Source: Embiotoca jacksoni (Eukaryota; Chordata; Actinopteri; Embiotocidae). From it: a stretch of DNA of 64,000 nt. Below the pieces are notes generated by a model. The model worked only from the letters and a program-made list of their open reading frames with translations, ran no database searches and was not told where the DNA came from. Where the stretch lies: assembly GCA_022577435.1 (NCBI GenBank), contig JAKOON010000018.1:11978096-12042095 (forward strand), in the 5' to 3' direction. This document shows positions 11,216 through 23,777 of this stretch, one piece after another. Each line of letters begins with the position of its first letter. Within the stretch, counting starts at the first letter, position 1. A program made the translations under genes and the position numbers.

Positions 11216-12344
11216 GCTTGCAATAACACTGCATACCAGTAGCTGCTTAACATGCACTTGTTTACTTCGACTCTGGAAATTCCCACGGCTATCTTCATGG
11301 CACTACTATTGCTATAAATAATTACACGGACTATTGTATGAAATCTCTTTATTTCTTACTTTTCTGGCTGCCATACTGTTCCTGTTTCCCTCTGTACCAT
11401 GTTACACTTTGGTAAAGCACTTGTGCTTTTAATTATCTTATAAAATACATAATTACATAATCATTACTATAATTTTTTGCTAAACTCACTTTGCTGGCAG
11501 CTGCAATATAATTTGTAACTGAAGCATTTATTATGTCCGGCCTGTTTACAGGAAATGCCTGACTGAGTTTATATTTGTGTTATTGCTGACAATTCCAGTG
11601 ATTTGCTCTCAAGATCTTCTGACTTTTTTTTTTTAGCCCATCTGTGTGTCCCAACCTGTTTGTCCTTCTGAAAATGTAAGGCTTTAAAAACATTTTTGCA
11701 AATATATAATTTTATGTGTATCATTTTTTTTAAAATAAAGTCTGCGTGAATTTATTAAGCATCTAGGCACTGCAGTTTTTAGCAAACAGGAGTGAACAGT
11801 GTATTTGTCGAGGACTATTTTTCAGACGCACATTGTTACAGATTTGATTCACAACTTTCTGAGATTGACGGGAGTTTAATAAACTACACTGCTCATCGTA
11901 ATAAAGGAATAATACAAAAATGTTCATCTTTTTACCTGTTTTTCAAACTTTTTGGGCAACTATGGACGTCTATGGGAGAGAGCAGTAAGCTCTAAGGCTA
12001 TGTCCAAATAGACAATACTTGTATATTGGATCAAGTCGTCATTCATTTTGGGATTTGACTGGAAGAAAAATATTAAATATCGCCATTGAGTGAACGAATG
12101 ATTTCCATATTCATCTTTTTGTAACTTTTATCCTCATTCTACAAGTTTGTGTCTTAACTTCAACATTTGAGCACTTAAAATAATTATACTGAAGCGCATC
12201 ACATGGAATTGTAGTTATCAGCAAGATTACTTTGTCCTAACAACAGTTTAAAGACCAAAACCAAAACAAGACTTCCTTTTGTCCATCTTATGTCCAAACT
12301 AATAATAACTTGAATGACTATTCCAGTTAAATACATCCATGTCC

Positions 12345-12430
12345 AGTGTTGTAGTGTTGTTGATTATTCTGCCAAATACTTTCATTAATCAGTTAATGAT
12401 TTGGCTCATGAAATGGCTGAAAATGCCTGA
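12345..12430. repeat. Fragment of the 3578-type interspersed repeat
   Basis: ttgttgattattctgcc, cattaatcagttaatgattt and atggctgaaaatgcctga resemble the start of the repeat seen at 3578-3905 and 54801-55025. Short and diverged. Confidence 0.45.
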
Positions 12431-13674
12431 CATGCATTCCCAGAGCTAAACATAACGCGCAAGTTGTGCTTTCTGCCCACATCTCAACCTTATGAAACAT
12501 CCACCCCTCCCTCCGACTCAGATTGTCCTTCTTTCATTGGCGCCTCCTCCCTTCCCCACTTTTGTCACATTGTGACTGCTTTCAGCCCATATGACTACTC
12601 CAACCCCTCCTACCTGAAAACTCTTCCCTTAATTAAAAGCCAAAGGATTTTTGCTGCTGATCTGTTAGTGCTATGCCTGGGATTGGCTCTAAAGAGTGTT
12701 ACCAAGATGAATGTGTGGCCAGCTTTCATCAGATCGAATCCAAATCCATCTCAGCTGTAATTACTCAAATGTATAATTTAAGCCGTACAATCCCCATAGT
12801 TTTAGTTTGCACCCGGCAGGAGTGTATTTGCTGTTCCCTGTTTCTTTTTTTTTTCTTTTTTTGGCGCTTTTCTTTTTTGCCTACTTCCAATGTCATAGTA
12901 CCTTTCCAAAGTTTCCCTCAGGCATAGCTGTTAACTGTTGTTATCATCTCCCACCGGAAATCAAATTACCCCATATCCTCACCGCCTGGCATCACTGATG
13001 GTTATTCAAAACGGTTTGGCTCCTCTCACTTGCTTGCCTTGCTGTCTTGTGGCGTCAGCCTCCATAAATGAGCTCTTTGTTTGCTGCTGCTTCTGAGTCT
13101 TGATTTACAAATTGAGGCACATTGTGTCTACAGTATATGTCTGTCATTCTGTCTCTGCTTGAGTGTGTGTGTTGTGTTCCTACATGTGTAAGTGTTTGGA
13201 TGCCTTCTGGCTAAAAGTGTTTTTTTTTGTTTGTTTTTTTTGTTTTTTTTTTGCTGTCAAACCTTTATTTTGAGGAAGACCACAGGTAAATATCGCTGGA
13301 ATTAGAGTGTCTATATACAACCATATGTAAGCCCAGGAATCACAAAACACCTGCAGGGATTCAGACAACAAAGATTGAATACTGAAACTGTTGTCTATCT
13401 TGTAATCCCAAGTGCTTTTGCTGTCATGAAAAAAAACTCACAATCAGTGGTTTTACTGTGCATTTATTAGGGTTTTCTAGGAGAAACGACGTGTGCTCAG
13501 GGATTGGTTGGTGTGAAGGAGGATATATTTAGATCCGTGAGAAGAACAGTGTTTACAGAATTATGTTGTTGCATTCACCAGGAGCCCCTTCTTCCTATCC
13601 TTTTGATCTGGAATGCTTTTCCCCTGTGAAATCAATTGAGTCTGAGCTTGAATGTGAAAGTGAAGCGTGTTCTG

Positions 13675-14017
13675 CAGCTTTTCGTTCAAACAACTCCTTC
13701 AGGGTGACTGTTCATATCTCAGAGCGCTCTATAGGTTCTTACACTTTCCCCGAGGACTCTCTGTCCAGTACATCCATAAATAGAAGCAGCCCCAATGTCA
13801 TATTTAGCCCTCTATTTGTCTTTGTCATTGGAAGGTTGCTGATCTGCTTGGTCATTCAGGCTCCACTCCTACCCACCCCCGGTGGCTTGTTAATGCAGCC
13901 ATGAGAGCGGATTCTCACTATTAATCACGCATTTCAAGCATGCACAGTGAAAGAGAAAAATGTAACGAAGGAAACCATCATTTCACATTAGAATTCAAAT
14001 GTAAACCATCAAGAGCC
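13675..14017. repeat. Local tandem duplication, copy 1
   Basis: Shares tcaaacaactccttcagggt, gttcatatctcagagcgct, tttgtctttgtcattggaag, ctgatctgcttggtcattc and attagaattcaaatg with copy 2, 390 bases downstream. The two copies differ by substitutions and small indels. Confidence 0.9.
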
Positions 14018-14064
14018 TGGACTTTAGTGAAGTTAGGTGAAGAGAAGTGATCTCTTCGGCCACA

Positions 14065-14430
14065 GACAGTTTTTATTCAAACAGCTCCCTCAGGGTGGCT
14101 GTTCATATCTCAGAGCGCTACATGTTTCCTTCTACTCTCCCCGTGACTCTCTGTCCACTCTGTCCATAAGTAGAAACAGCATTAAAGTCAGATTTAGCTC
14201 TCTGTTTGTCTTTGTCATAGGAGGATTGTTGATCTGCTTGGTCATTCCTTGTTTGCACACACACCCACTGACACATGCAGACTCTTACCCCGCGGCGGCT
14301 TCTTAATGCAGCCTTGAGAGCAGATTCACACTATTTATCACACGTATCAATAATGCACAGCGAAAGAGGAAAATGTAGCCATGAAAAGCATGAATGCACA
14401 TTTAGAATTCAAATGAAAACGGTTCAAACA
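14065..14430. repeat. Local tandem duplication, copy 2
   Basis: Matches copy 1 in the same order and orientation (tcaaacagctccctcagggt through tttagaattcaaatg), with an extra cacaca-rich insert near 14254-14286. The copies are separated by about 50 bases of unrelated sequence. Confidence 0.9.
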
Positions 14431-14569
14431 AGAGGAGAAATATACCGAGCCCCTTTGGACTGACTCACTCTCAAGTGTCTCTCATGCCCATCTATATACA
14501 TAAAGCAGTTAGATAATGTTCAGTACAGTTGTTTTGATTTACTAGTCAGGGATATACAGAAAAAAAAAT

Positions 14570-14900
14570 CACATCAATGTTTGGTGTAACCACCGTTTGC
14601 CTTTTAAACCACCACCAATTCTCTTTGTACTCTTGCATTCAGTTTTTCAAGGTACTTGGCAGGTACTGTAGGTTGCTCCAAGCAACCTGGAGAGCTTGCC
14701 ATGGCTGCTTCTCTCACTTCCTGTAATCCCAGACTGAATCGATGATGTTGGTTCAGTGAGGGTCAGACCGTTGCAGGACTCCTTGTTTTTCTTTCTGGTG
14801 AATATAGTTCTTTATAACTGGTGGTATTCTTGGGGTTGCTCTCATCCTGCAGAAAGAATTTGAGGCTGATCAGACACCACCCTGATTATCTTATTTGATT
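14570..14900 (-). mobile_element. Tc1-type transposon fragment, C-terminal transposase part
   Basis: Minus-strand translation, with breaks, gives KNYIHQKEKQGVLQRSDPH, then IIDSVWDYRK, QVAWSNLQYLPSTLKN and a closing VVTPN. This follows the end of a second teleost Tc1 family (DGVLQRMDWPAQSPDLNPIESVWDYLK, then WNNLPAKYLEKLV, then KGGHTKY). Stops and a deletion around the DLNP block show it is dead. It is a different family from the element at 5704-6770. Confidence 0.75.
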
Positions 14901-14912
14901 AATATGTACAGT

Positions 14913-14930
14913 ACATACTGTACAGTATGT
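14913..14930. repeat. 18-bp perfect palindrome
   Basis: acatactgtacagtatgt equals its own reverse complement. It sits just beyond the Tc1 fragment and may be related to it or to a TIR of another element. Confidence 0.85.
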
Positions 14931-15317
14931 CTTAGTACAAATACATGTCCCTCTCACTGATATTAAATCTTTGGCCTTATGCAGTAGGTGTAATGTGACT
15001 ATTTCCTGTGAAATCCAAGAGATCTAACAGTGTTAATCATGTGCTGTATCAGATCACACAATGAGGCAGGACAAGGGAAGGAACCCCAAAGGGAAAGACC
15101 ACAGCCATTCAGACTTAATTGGACAAAGAGCTGGACATGAAAAGATAAAGATCGAGACAGCACTGTGCATTCCTATAGACAACTGGCAGCAAAAGCCCTT
15201 TTTGTATGGCTGATGATATGATCTCTTTGGTGTGAACTGGGTTTATTTATCAGAAGAAAGGACTGTCTCGACCCATAGTAAGACTTCTATTTAGAGGTGA
15301 ATAATAACCACTTTAAG

Positions 15318-15346
15318 AATTCCTGAAAATTTCTCTTTCAGGAATT
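15318..15346. repeat. Short inverted repeat, 11-bp arms
   Basis: aattcctgaaa and its exact reverse complement tttcaggaatt are separated by 7 bases. Too short to interpret. Confidence 0.85.
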
Positions 15347-16533
15347 TATGAGCAGAAAAATTTGTCAATACAGAAAATGTCTTTGAATTTCTAACAGAAA
15401 TGTCATTGGACCTGTCTGCATCCAGACTTTCGTGACTACTCCAGAGATGGTGATTCACCACTGACCTTAATCTTGTCTCTTGTTTATGTTCTGTAGTTTG
15501 TGCTCTGGGGAGAACATGTTCACAAACATCTAGAACAGAGAATTTGTATACAGTAATATTCAGAATTATGGGACAACCCCTTTAAGAGGCCTTCCTGTAC
15601 AGACAGAGGACCACCAGTCATGTCCTGGTAATCGAGTTCTCGATCTCATATCAGATAAGGATTGTATCCAGAAAACAGACAAGCTTCTCGTTGCAGCAGG
15701 TTGGATGACATCCACGCTCTTGGTGTGTAATTCGGAAATGTTGTTATTTGAAACGTACCACAGTTTTGGACTTGTGGTTTGCTATATTTTCATACAGCTG
15801 GGGAAAACCAAACAGAATTTTGTTTTTCCATTCATTGTAAAAAAAAAAGACGCATTAGAAACTCTTTAAACAAACAAAAGAAAACATATTTTTAATTGCT
15901 TCAACTCATTTACAAAAATATCTGCTCCTTACAGCAGGCTTCCTGCTCTTTATGTTCTCTCTGATTATTTATGGCTGCAATGTATACAGAACTCTTATGA
16001 GATTTGTTGTTACTCTTGACCAGACTTTTTGCATCATTGTGTGAGGCCCATTAAACACACTTTGGTGACACCAAAGAGTTAGCATCCTCATTGTAGCTTT
16101 TTCCGGCGAGATAGTTGTGACCTAATTTGCACTCCTTTTCAGTGGTGGTCTAATTTCAGTGGGAGATCATAATGCTCCTAAAGAGGGGTATAACTGATCT
16201 TTGAGGTTCTTTTCCAGTCATGCCATAGGAATCAGACTCAGTAAACTGCCTCTGCGTTGTGATTGTAGCTGTACTTTGACATTTTAGCATCAAATAGAGC
16301 TGATGAACAACGAGTTCATCAGCTTGGTTAATGAGAAATAGCCGCACCCGCTCATTCCTACCAACCCCGCTGCTTGTCTGACCACAATTTAACCTTTTGA
16401 TTCAATATGAATTGTGATAATAATTTTTTTTTTTTACAATTAAAGTAACTGCATGAACTAACAGACCATTTTTAAACCTATGCGCCAAGTTTAAGTCATA
16501 ACAATTTTTGTTGTTGCAATCTCTCTTTTCCAG

Positions 16534-16641
16534 AACCCAGAGGAAAAAGGGGAGACTGAGGAAGGCACTGATGCCAGTAAATCAGAGATCAGCCTGGTCT
16601 ACGAAATTGCCCTCAAGAGGAACTTGTCTGTTAATTTTGAG
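16534..16641 (+). CDS. stau2: stau2 in-window exon 2: acidic linker and first helix of dsRBD3
   Basis: The acceptor is ctctcttttccag and the donor GTGAGA. The exon is 108 nt, 36 codons, phase 0 at both ends. The first 15 or so residues (NPEEKGETEEGTDAS) are an acidic linker. The next part, KSEISLVYEIALKRNLSVNFE, is the first alpha helix and turn of dsRBD3, where the conserved Glu and the hydrophobic face (ISLVYEIAL) sit. The linker differs most from mammals, as expected for a disordered segment; the helix is close to STAU2. The exon is symmetrical, so skipping would keep the frame but remove helix 1 of dsRBD3 and should disable that domain. Confidence 0.95.
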
Positions 16642-19600
16642 GTGAGAACAACATACCCGTGTTATAACACCCCCAAAAATAGACACAGGGAAATGGTCAT
16701 ATGATACCATTATTTTAATGGCAGAATAAGGATAAGACCATGCAGTAAGTAAGGGTTTGTAAAATGTCATAATGTGGGGAGGATAACTAAAACCAAATAC
16801 CTCATTACTGCACGCAAAGATTACACGGAGGAAACTGAACGAGTCACACTGATAATACTGTATCCTGTACTGATAATGAAACATGAACTGCGTTGGTATG
16901 TGTTTGACCAGTTTTGACTCATTTGGACATAAGTGTGGTCAGCTATCTTACGGAGACTTTAGAAGATATGTGAAGGGGAAGTTTCCGATGCCTCACTACC
17001 TTTTACAGCTTGTGGGAATTCTTTTGATGTTAAGCTGGACTTGACAAAGCAAATAGGAATGGGCTCAGTGGAGTAGTCCTGTGGAGACTGGTGACTCATT
17101 AACTAAGTTCATGTAAATGTATGATTATCTAGTTACTGTGAGTCAAACTTCTTTTGTAATCATGAACATTTCTGAGTATTTTGTCCGTGAGACAAGAATA
17201 TCATTTTTAATTCTGCGGGCTTGAACAGTCAACACAATAACAACTGATGAACCCATGAAAGATTAGCAGGACTTACGAAATAAATTAAATACAAATCAAT
17301 TTGTTTAATCACATTTTGCTTTATAAACTACCCACCCTTCCCCAAAAGACAAAAAGGGTTGTTCCATCAATTGAGCTGTTTTACTCTCTGCCTGTGGGAC
17401 TTGCTTTGCAACGAATTACAGTATTATTAATTCTTATAACAAAGCGTCCCAATTCAAAATCTGCCTTTTAATTTGTGTGCTCCATTTATGAAGACATTTG
17501 GCATGTTCCACCCGTGTTATCCTGTCAGCTTCAGGATGTTTTGGAGGTAAATGGGCAGTGCTGTAGGCCTGTGTTTCCCTTTCAAAACATTTGTGATGAG
17601 AGCCACTCATGCAGTCCGTACAGAGTTATTCACCTTTTATCAAGCGACAGAACATCAACTGTCAAATTAACTTAATTGAAACGCATTATCTTCAAAGTAT
17701 TCCAGACTAAACTAAGCTGTTCTTGGCCAGAAGTGCTCCTTGTAATTACTTTGAGTCGACATTAGAAAGGTTTTCTGTTTTGTATTTCGTGAGCTTCAGC
17801 CATCAATCAGTATCATCTGCTAAAGGATGTCTGGCATATCCCAACACAATCTCAACTTTTAGTTGGATACATTTCTTAAAACTTTAGGAAAGGCAGTCCA
17901 TAATTCTATGGAGGGGGCCCAACTTTAATATTTCCATCGGTGGGAAACCCTGGAGCAAATGTGATTAATATTCAGAAAGAAATCTGTAATCTTATTTGGG
18001 ATTTTCCTTTTCACTTTCATTTTAATAACCAGCATGTAGAGGAAATTACTCTTCAGCTACCTCTGCATGGGCTTGCTTGTTCTTATTCAGCTGCCTGTGG
18101 CAAAAGCTTTCTGCATTGGAGGGTTGGTGACCTGTAGATCCTCCATAAGTTACACCAGTCTTATCAGGTTGGTCACTGCCATAGTTCACTGGATAAGGAA
18201 GTTAATTGCTATGCTCACAGATCCTCTTGACACTACAGGGAACCCTACCACTACTTTTCTAACCATTAGAGCCCCCAACTCCTCTAAAGCCATGAAGTTG
18301 AGTGTGTCCTCATATAACCGGCTGGTTCTGTTCTTCTTGGCCCTCCCCATATCTCAGCTGACTCATCCAATATTCTGTCCTTCATCACCCCCTCTTCTTC
18401 TGCACTCAGCAAGGTGCCAAAGCCAAGGGCGGCTCAGTTTACACTGTATGCCCCCTCCCTTCCTCCACAGAATCCCTCCCTTCCACCTCAACTACCGTCA
18501 CTCCCAAAAATCACGCACAGGGCAGTTGCCTGTGGAGGCGAAGGGGGGATAGGCACATGGGGTTGAGAGGAAACAGTGACAGGAAGGGATGTAAACTCCT
18601 CTCACTGTGTTGACTTTGCTTGTTTATAAGAATTTACTCAGCATCAGGAAAATTATCTGGAAAGCCATCCAATCCTCCCTGTTACACCACCCCTTTCCCC
18701 TTCTTTGTTCAATACGCATTTGCTCATCAGACCATGACATGACTATCCTTCCTGGAACTGCTATTAATAATTTTCAGCCAGCTAAATCTGGATTGATGTG
18801 ATTCATTATCTGTCATGTCTTTGTCACTGTCAGCAATTACGCGGCTTTCATTTTCTGTCCCTTCAAATTGGAAGCTGAGAGCAGAGGTTTTTGAAAAGCA
18901 GACCGCAGCCACATTCCTCCAAATGGTTTCTCTTCTGCTCACTGTCAGTCTGGAGACAGGCTGTTCATTAATGCTGTCTGATGAGCAGTAAATCAGTGAC
19001 TTTTCTCCATGTGCTTTCTCTCTCACTTTGTCTTTCTTTCACTATTCATCCACATCTCCATCAACAGTTAATATTCTTTGTCTATTTCACAAGTTATGAT
19101 TTGTGTGCGCTCTGTGGCTGCAGTGTTTAGCTTGGGTTGTTTAGCCTCCTTTTAAGCTGTACATTTTTTTCAGGATTTTAAATGGAGGGGAAAAAGTGGA
19201 AACAGATCAGATTAAGAGCCTTTTTTTTTTTTCTTCTTTTTTTATGCAAAAATCTTGTCATCAGTCACAGTGCATTTGATTTGCTGTGCCACGTCAAGCT
19301 GAATTGTCTGATTGCCAGGCTGCATTGAGCAACAATTAACATTTTATTAGTTTTGACATAAAACGTGATAGCATAGAATGAGTTGTTGAATACAAAACCC
19401 GTTGGGGTTTAGGAAAGGAGAAAAAAAACAGCCCGTATATGTGGCTTACTATGGCATACAGTAAGAGTATAGGCCCAAGAGATATAATAAATAAACATGC
19501 TTTCACATTATCTCATCCAAATGAAACAAGAAACACGGTGGGAAAAAAATAAAAAAAAGTCCAGTAGAACCAAAGAAAATAAATACCAAATGAAGAAAAT

Positions 19601-22249
19601 GGAAGAAACAAACAAGGAAAACATATTCTCATTCAGCCTGAAAGGAACCCAATGTACAAGTTAGTCCAGCTAAACATCACTTCGCTATACAGTCTGTGTT
19701 TTCTGCATTTTATGAACTTTACACTAGGCAATTCTGGATATGTTAGTGATGTGCTATTTTTGTAACTGAAAATTGGAGATTAAAAAATATACATCGCAAC
19801 ACTTCCTCCCGATTATCTTTGTCAATAAAATGAAGGGGCTTCTACTGGAAGACAATTGTCTTTTTACCCACATGTGGTATCTGAAGTAGTTTAACTCTAT
19901 TAAATGCTAACGTATCACCAAATAATACATCTTAATGCCTTTTATTAAAGAATGACAAACTAAGTATTGAACTGCCAGGACTGTATCATATTTATAGAAG
20001 AACCCTGTTTGTCAGACAGACACAGGGGGACTTACAGTGTTTGTGTATCTGGCGTTCATATGGAGTAATCTTTAGAGATTGTTCCAAATGAGTTTCCAGG
20101 TCAAGACTGCTGCAGGGCGCTGAACTTCAGCCCTCCTGACAGAGACCAAGACAGGCCCCAAGACGCTTATGCTGACCCTCATTCAGAAGTGAATAGACCT
20201 TTGGAGTTTGTTCAACATTGTATGGAAGGGGTGGGAAGGCAGTCTGTCTGCTTGTGAAAATCCATAAGATATCATAGCTGATAGCAGCTGAAGATAAAAG
20301 AACATTTATGAGCCAGGGAGATGGAAATCTATCCTCACCCACTACTGATATAACATACCCTTCTGTCGCCCTTATACTTCTGATTTCTCTCCAACAGATT
20401 CACTTTCATCCTCAGTCAGTGTGTTCCATACAATATGCTGCCACTATGCTGTGGCCAGGTGTGAATTACATGTCTCTATGGGTCTCTTTTTGCCCATTGG
20501 GTCCATTACATACTAACTCATTCGACAAACTTTGGCTTCATCTCCTTTCCTGCGATGTCACATCCTCTTTACTGGGTCGTCTTTGATGCTCTGAGAAGAA
20601 AGGGTACACTCCCACACCCCCAGACCATCCCTTAAACTGTCACACATGTGCGCACCGTCACACATTTGTGCATCCTACACAAAACTGTAACGGTCATCTT
20701 CAATGTGAATGGCTTTCCAAGCAGCCATGTTTTCACATCATCTCATCCCTGCCCTCACTGGGGCATGAAATTACACGTGAGTCACCGCTAGCGAGTGTCT
20801 GCTTTCCCATCCCTCTGCAACGATGAGGGTCGCCGCCACCCTGAGAGCCAGTTGGCTCATTTAATCCCCCCGTCAGGCAATATCAAACAGATGTCAGCAT
20901 CAAAGAGGAACCAATCTATAAATCACAGCTTGTGTGTTGCATTGGAAGCTCTCTTTCCAAGGAGGACACAGGAGAAGAGGGTCCGAGCCAAGAACCACCC
21001 ATCTTACAAGGAGCAGCTTCCCTCAGGGCTTGTCCGTCCACTATTCGTCACAAAAGAGCCTTTCTTCCCTCTACCAGTCCCCACCATTGTCCTTCCCTGC
21101 TCCCATAGCCTCCTCTTCCAGAGTACCTGAGTTCTCGCTTGCACAGATCCTCAGACTGCTCAGGGTATTAATGTCTCTATGGGAAGCCGAAGAGAAGGCC
21201 TCATGTTTGAAAAAAGAAGAGATGAAGAGACAAGAAGAGAAGGGGATTGGGAAGAAAAAAAAAATCAACATTGAATTACCGAAGGTTTCCTGTGCAACAA
21301 CCTGATCCCTGTCATTAGGTGGGAGATGGGTGTGTTTGTGTGTTTGTTTGCATGTATGTGTGTGTAGCTGTGCGTGTAAATGAATGGAAGTGCTGAAATC
21401 CTATCGGTGTGGTGCAGATCCTGTGTCGTCTGCCAGGAGACTGACTGCAGCTCGTCTGCCGCCATCCTGGGCCAAGAGTATGTAACAGTGTGTACACGTA
21501 TATACACTTTGTCTCTTACTCTTTTGTTGACTGTACCGTATACCTGTACAGGCCACCTTTGATTTCTTTCTTCCTGTTGGTAACTGTGTGTTTTCACTTT
21601 AGACGGCAAAGATGAATATAACAGTGCAATGCTTGTCCACCACTTATTCTGCGGTATTTGTCTGAATTTTTAATTCACATTTTCTGTAAAGGAATAGCAC
21701 ATTATATATGTATGGTAGATATGTAGCTGGATCCAGCTGCTCGTTAGCTGGTTACAGGATAAAACTGCTAACTTTGTTCTTTCCAAAGGTGGCAAAATCT
21801 ATTTAATAGCCCCTCTAAACTTCATTATTTATTTAATGTTATAACTAATTTGTTTAATCCATATAAAAACCTAAATTTAACATTGACAATTTGCTGTTTA
21901 TGGAGAGTGTTGGGCCAGACAATTTCTTGGCCGGGGCACAGAATTTTTTGGAGACTGTGGTCCCTGCCTGACAACTAAACAGTGACATGTAGCATCGTTT
22001 TCCGGCCAAAATCAAACCGGGAACAGCACCCTCACATGTTCTCAACCACTCACCTCCCACGATGCTGATTTTCCCCGTAACTTGGAGAAATTCAGGAATC
22101 AGCCAGGAGGTTTGTGCCAATCGAGTCTTCCCAGTCCCCCAGAGGTCCTAGATTTTTGCAGTCAAATTACAGAAAGTGTACATTTTCAATACAATTCTGT
22201 CAGACACAGAAAATGCAAGGGAGAATAAATGATTACCGGTATTTGCATT

Positions 22250-22484
22250 TAATTGGTCTGCACCTATAGCGCCTTTTTATCATCAGCAGTCCCAAAGTGC
22301 TTTACAATTAGCCTCCTATTCGCCACCAATGCAATGTGCCTGTCTGCTTTCAGGAGCAACTTGGGTTTCAGTATCTTGCTCAAGGAAACTTCAACATTAT
22401 GGACAAAAGGAGATTACGGGGATTAAACTGCCATCTTTACAATTAGTGGGCAACCCGCTCTACCATCAGAGCCACAGCTGCCCT
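22250..22484 (-). mobile_element. tRNA-derived SINE, minus strand
   Basis: Read on the minus strand from 22484 leftwards, the head is cagctgtggctctgatggta followed by gagcgggttgcc, an A-box-like tRNA promoter, then ggcagtttaatcccc, a B-box-like sequence. The body has the usual fish-SINE wording (reverse complements of cttgctcaagga and aaagtgctttacaatta) and the tail carries tatagcgcctttt. Boxes are mutated and the copy is old. Left boundary approximate. Confidence 0.8.
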
Positions 22485-23568
22485 GGAAAAGACTTACCAG
22501 ACTGTGTTTGTGATGCCAATTTGTGAAAGAAATCGTGGAGCTGGTTAACTCTTTAATAACATCAAGTATTTAGTGACATACACGATCAAGGAAAGTCAGA
22601 TAACAACCCAAGGTGGCCTCTTCCCATTCCGTGTCTGAGCTGTTTTATCCTTAGTCATCGCTAATATTGTCCGGTAGAATGTTCTGCATTTCCAGATTAG
22701 GAAAGGCGTCATTCTCATCTTTGAAACACTGGAGATTGTCTCTCCTTTTGTAGCCATAACAATCATAGTCATTTTGGAGCATTTGCCCCTTCACATGGTT
22801 GCGCCTACTTTTATCTAATGATGAAGGAAAAGTTCTTCTCAGTTCATCTTTTTTTCGTTTTCCTCTTTGGACAAAGATCTTTTGTGGAAATTGTCTTTAC
22901 TGGTGCAGTTGTGTCTATGTCTTGGTTACCCTTCCATCTCGCTCATCGAGAGCTGAGCACTTACACATGTTCTTTGCGATGGACAAGGAATGAGAGATAG
23001 CAGCCGGAGAACTGAGGAGGCTTCTTGTCCTGCACATCTCATTATTCACTACAACAGCATCACACACCTGTACCTGCTGATGTATGTAATAGCTCTTATC
23101 TATTTCCTCCAAATGACATAATCTTAGCTGAGCTGTGATGCACAGTGTCATCATCAACACCATCGACACAGTTAAAACGTTCAGAAATGAGTTGAATGTT
23201 GTAGTGTACAAGAAGCTGCCATGTTGCATTTCCTTTTTCTGGTGATGAGCAAGACCAGAGTGGATCCCCTGGGCGGGAGTGAGCTTGGCTGTTTGCTTGG
23301 ATAGCTAGTGCTCCAAGGTTTCTCTGCAACACACATGCGCGCATACTGTATACTGTAAGTCATTGTGCAGGAATGCTGACAGGCTCGTAGGTTAATATTG
23401 ACAGCAAACACGGGGCCAGTGTCAGGCGTGTTAAAAAAATCTTCCAGTCACTTGCGTAGAAATAATAATCGGTATGTAATGTGACTCAAATGCCATTTGG
23501 CAACGATAAACTATTTAAATTGCTACATCTACATGATGTGTTTCTGCAGTGAGTCTATACGTCCTTTC

Positions 23569-23777
23569 AAAACAACAACCTGCCATTTCCTGTTTTGCCC
23601 ATATATCAATTTTTTTTTTTTTTTTTTTTTTACCTGATTGGTATCGTCTGTACTGACTCAGATCAGGATTGGGGGCAAAAACAAAAACGGTACATTCAGG
23701 AACTCGCAAAAATTGTCAGCAGCAACTGAACGCCCTGTAATATAATTTATTACTTATGTTAAAGGATAATAAAAGTC
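23569..23777. repeat. 209-bp repeat, uninterrupted copy
   Basis: From aaaacaacaacctgccattt to aaaggataataaaagtc, this is closely matched by 26127-26533. It has a 22-base T run in the middle where the other copy has a mixed T-rich tract. Family not recognised. Confidence 0.92.

Larger units (their letters stand above)
11129..16533 (+). other. stau2 intron between in-window exons 1 and 2
   Basis: This 5.4-kb intron starts with a CA microsatellite at its third base. It contains a short piece of an interspersed repeat (12345-12430), a local tandem duplication (13675-14017 and 14065-14430), a Tc1-type transposase remnant on the minus strand (14570-14900), an 18-bp perfect palindrome (14913-14930) and an 11-bp inverted repeat (15318-15346). 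The frames of 113 and 89 codons at 13563-13904 and 14037-14306 are the two copies of the duplication and do not look like genes. I see nothing recognisable in the remainder. Confidence 0.85.

Noticed and set aside
18067..18552. 161-codon plus-strand frame in the intron before exon 3
   Set aside because: No domain, no codon-use or splice support; Ser/Leu/Pro-rich chance frame.
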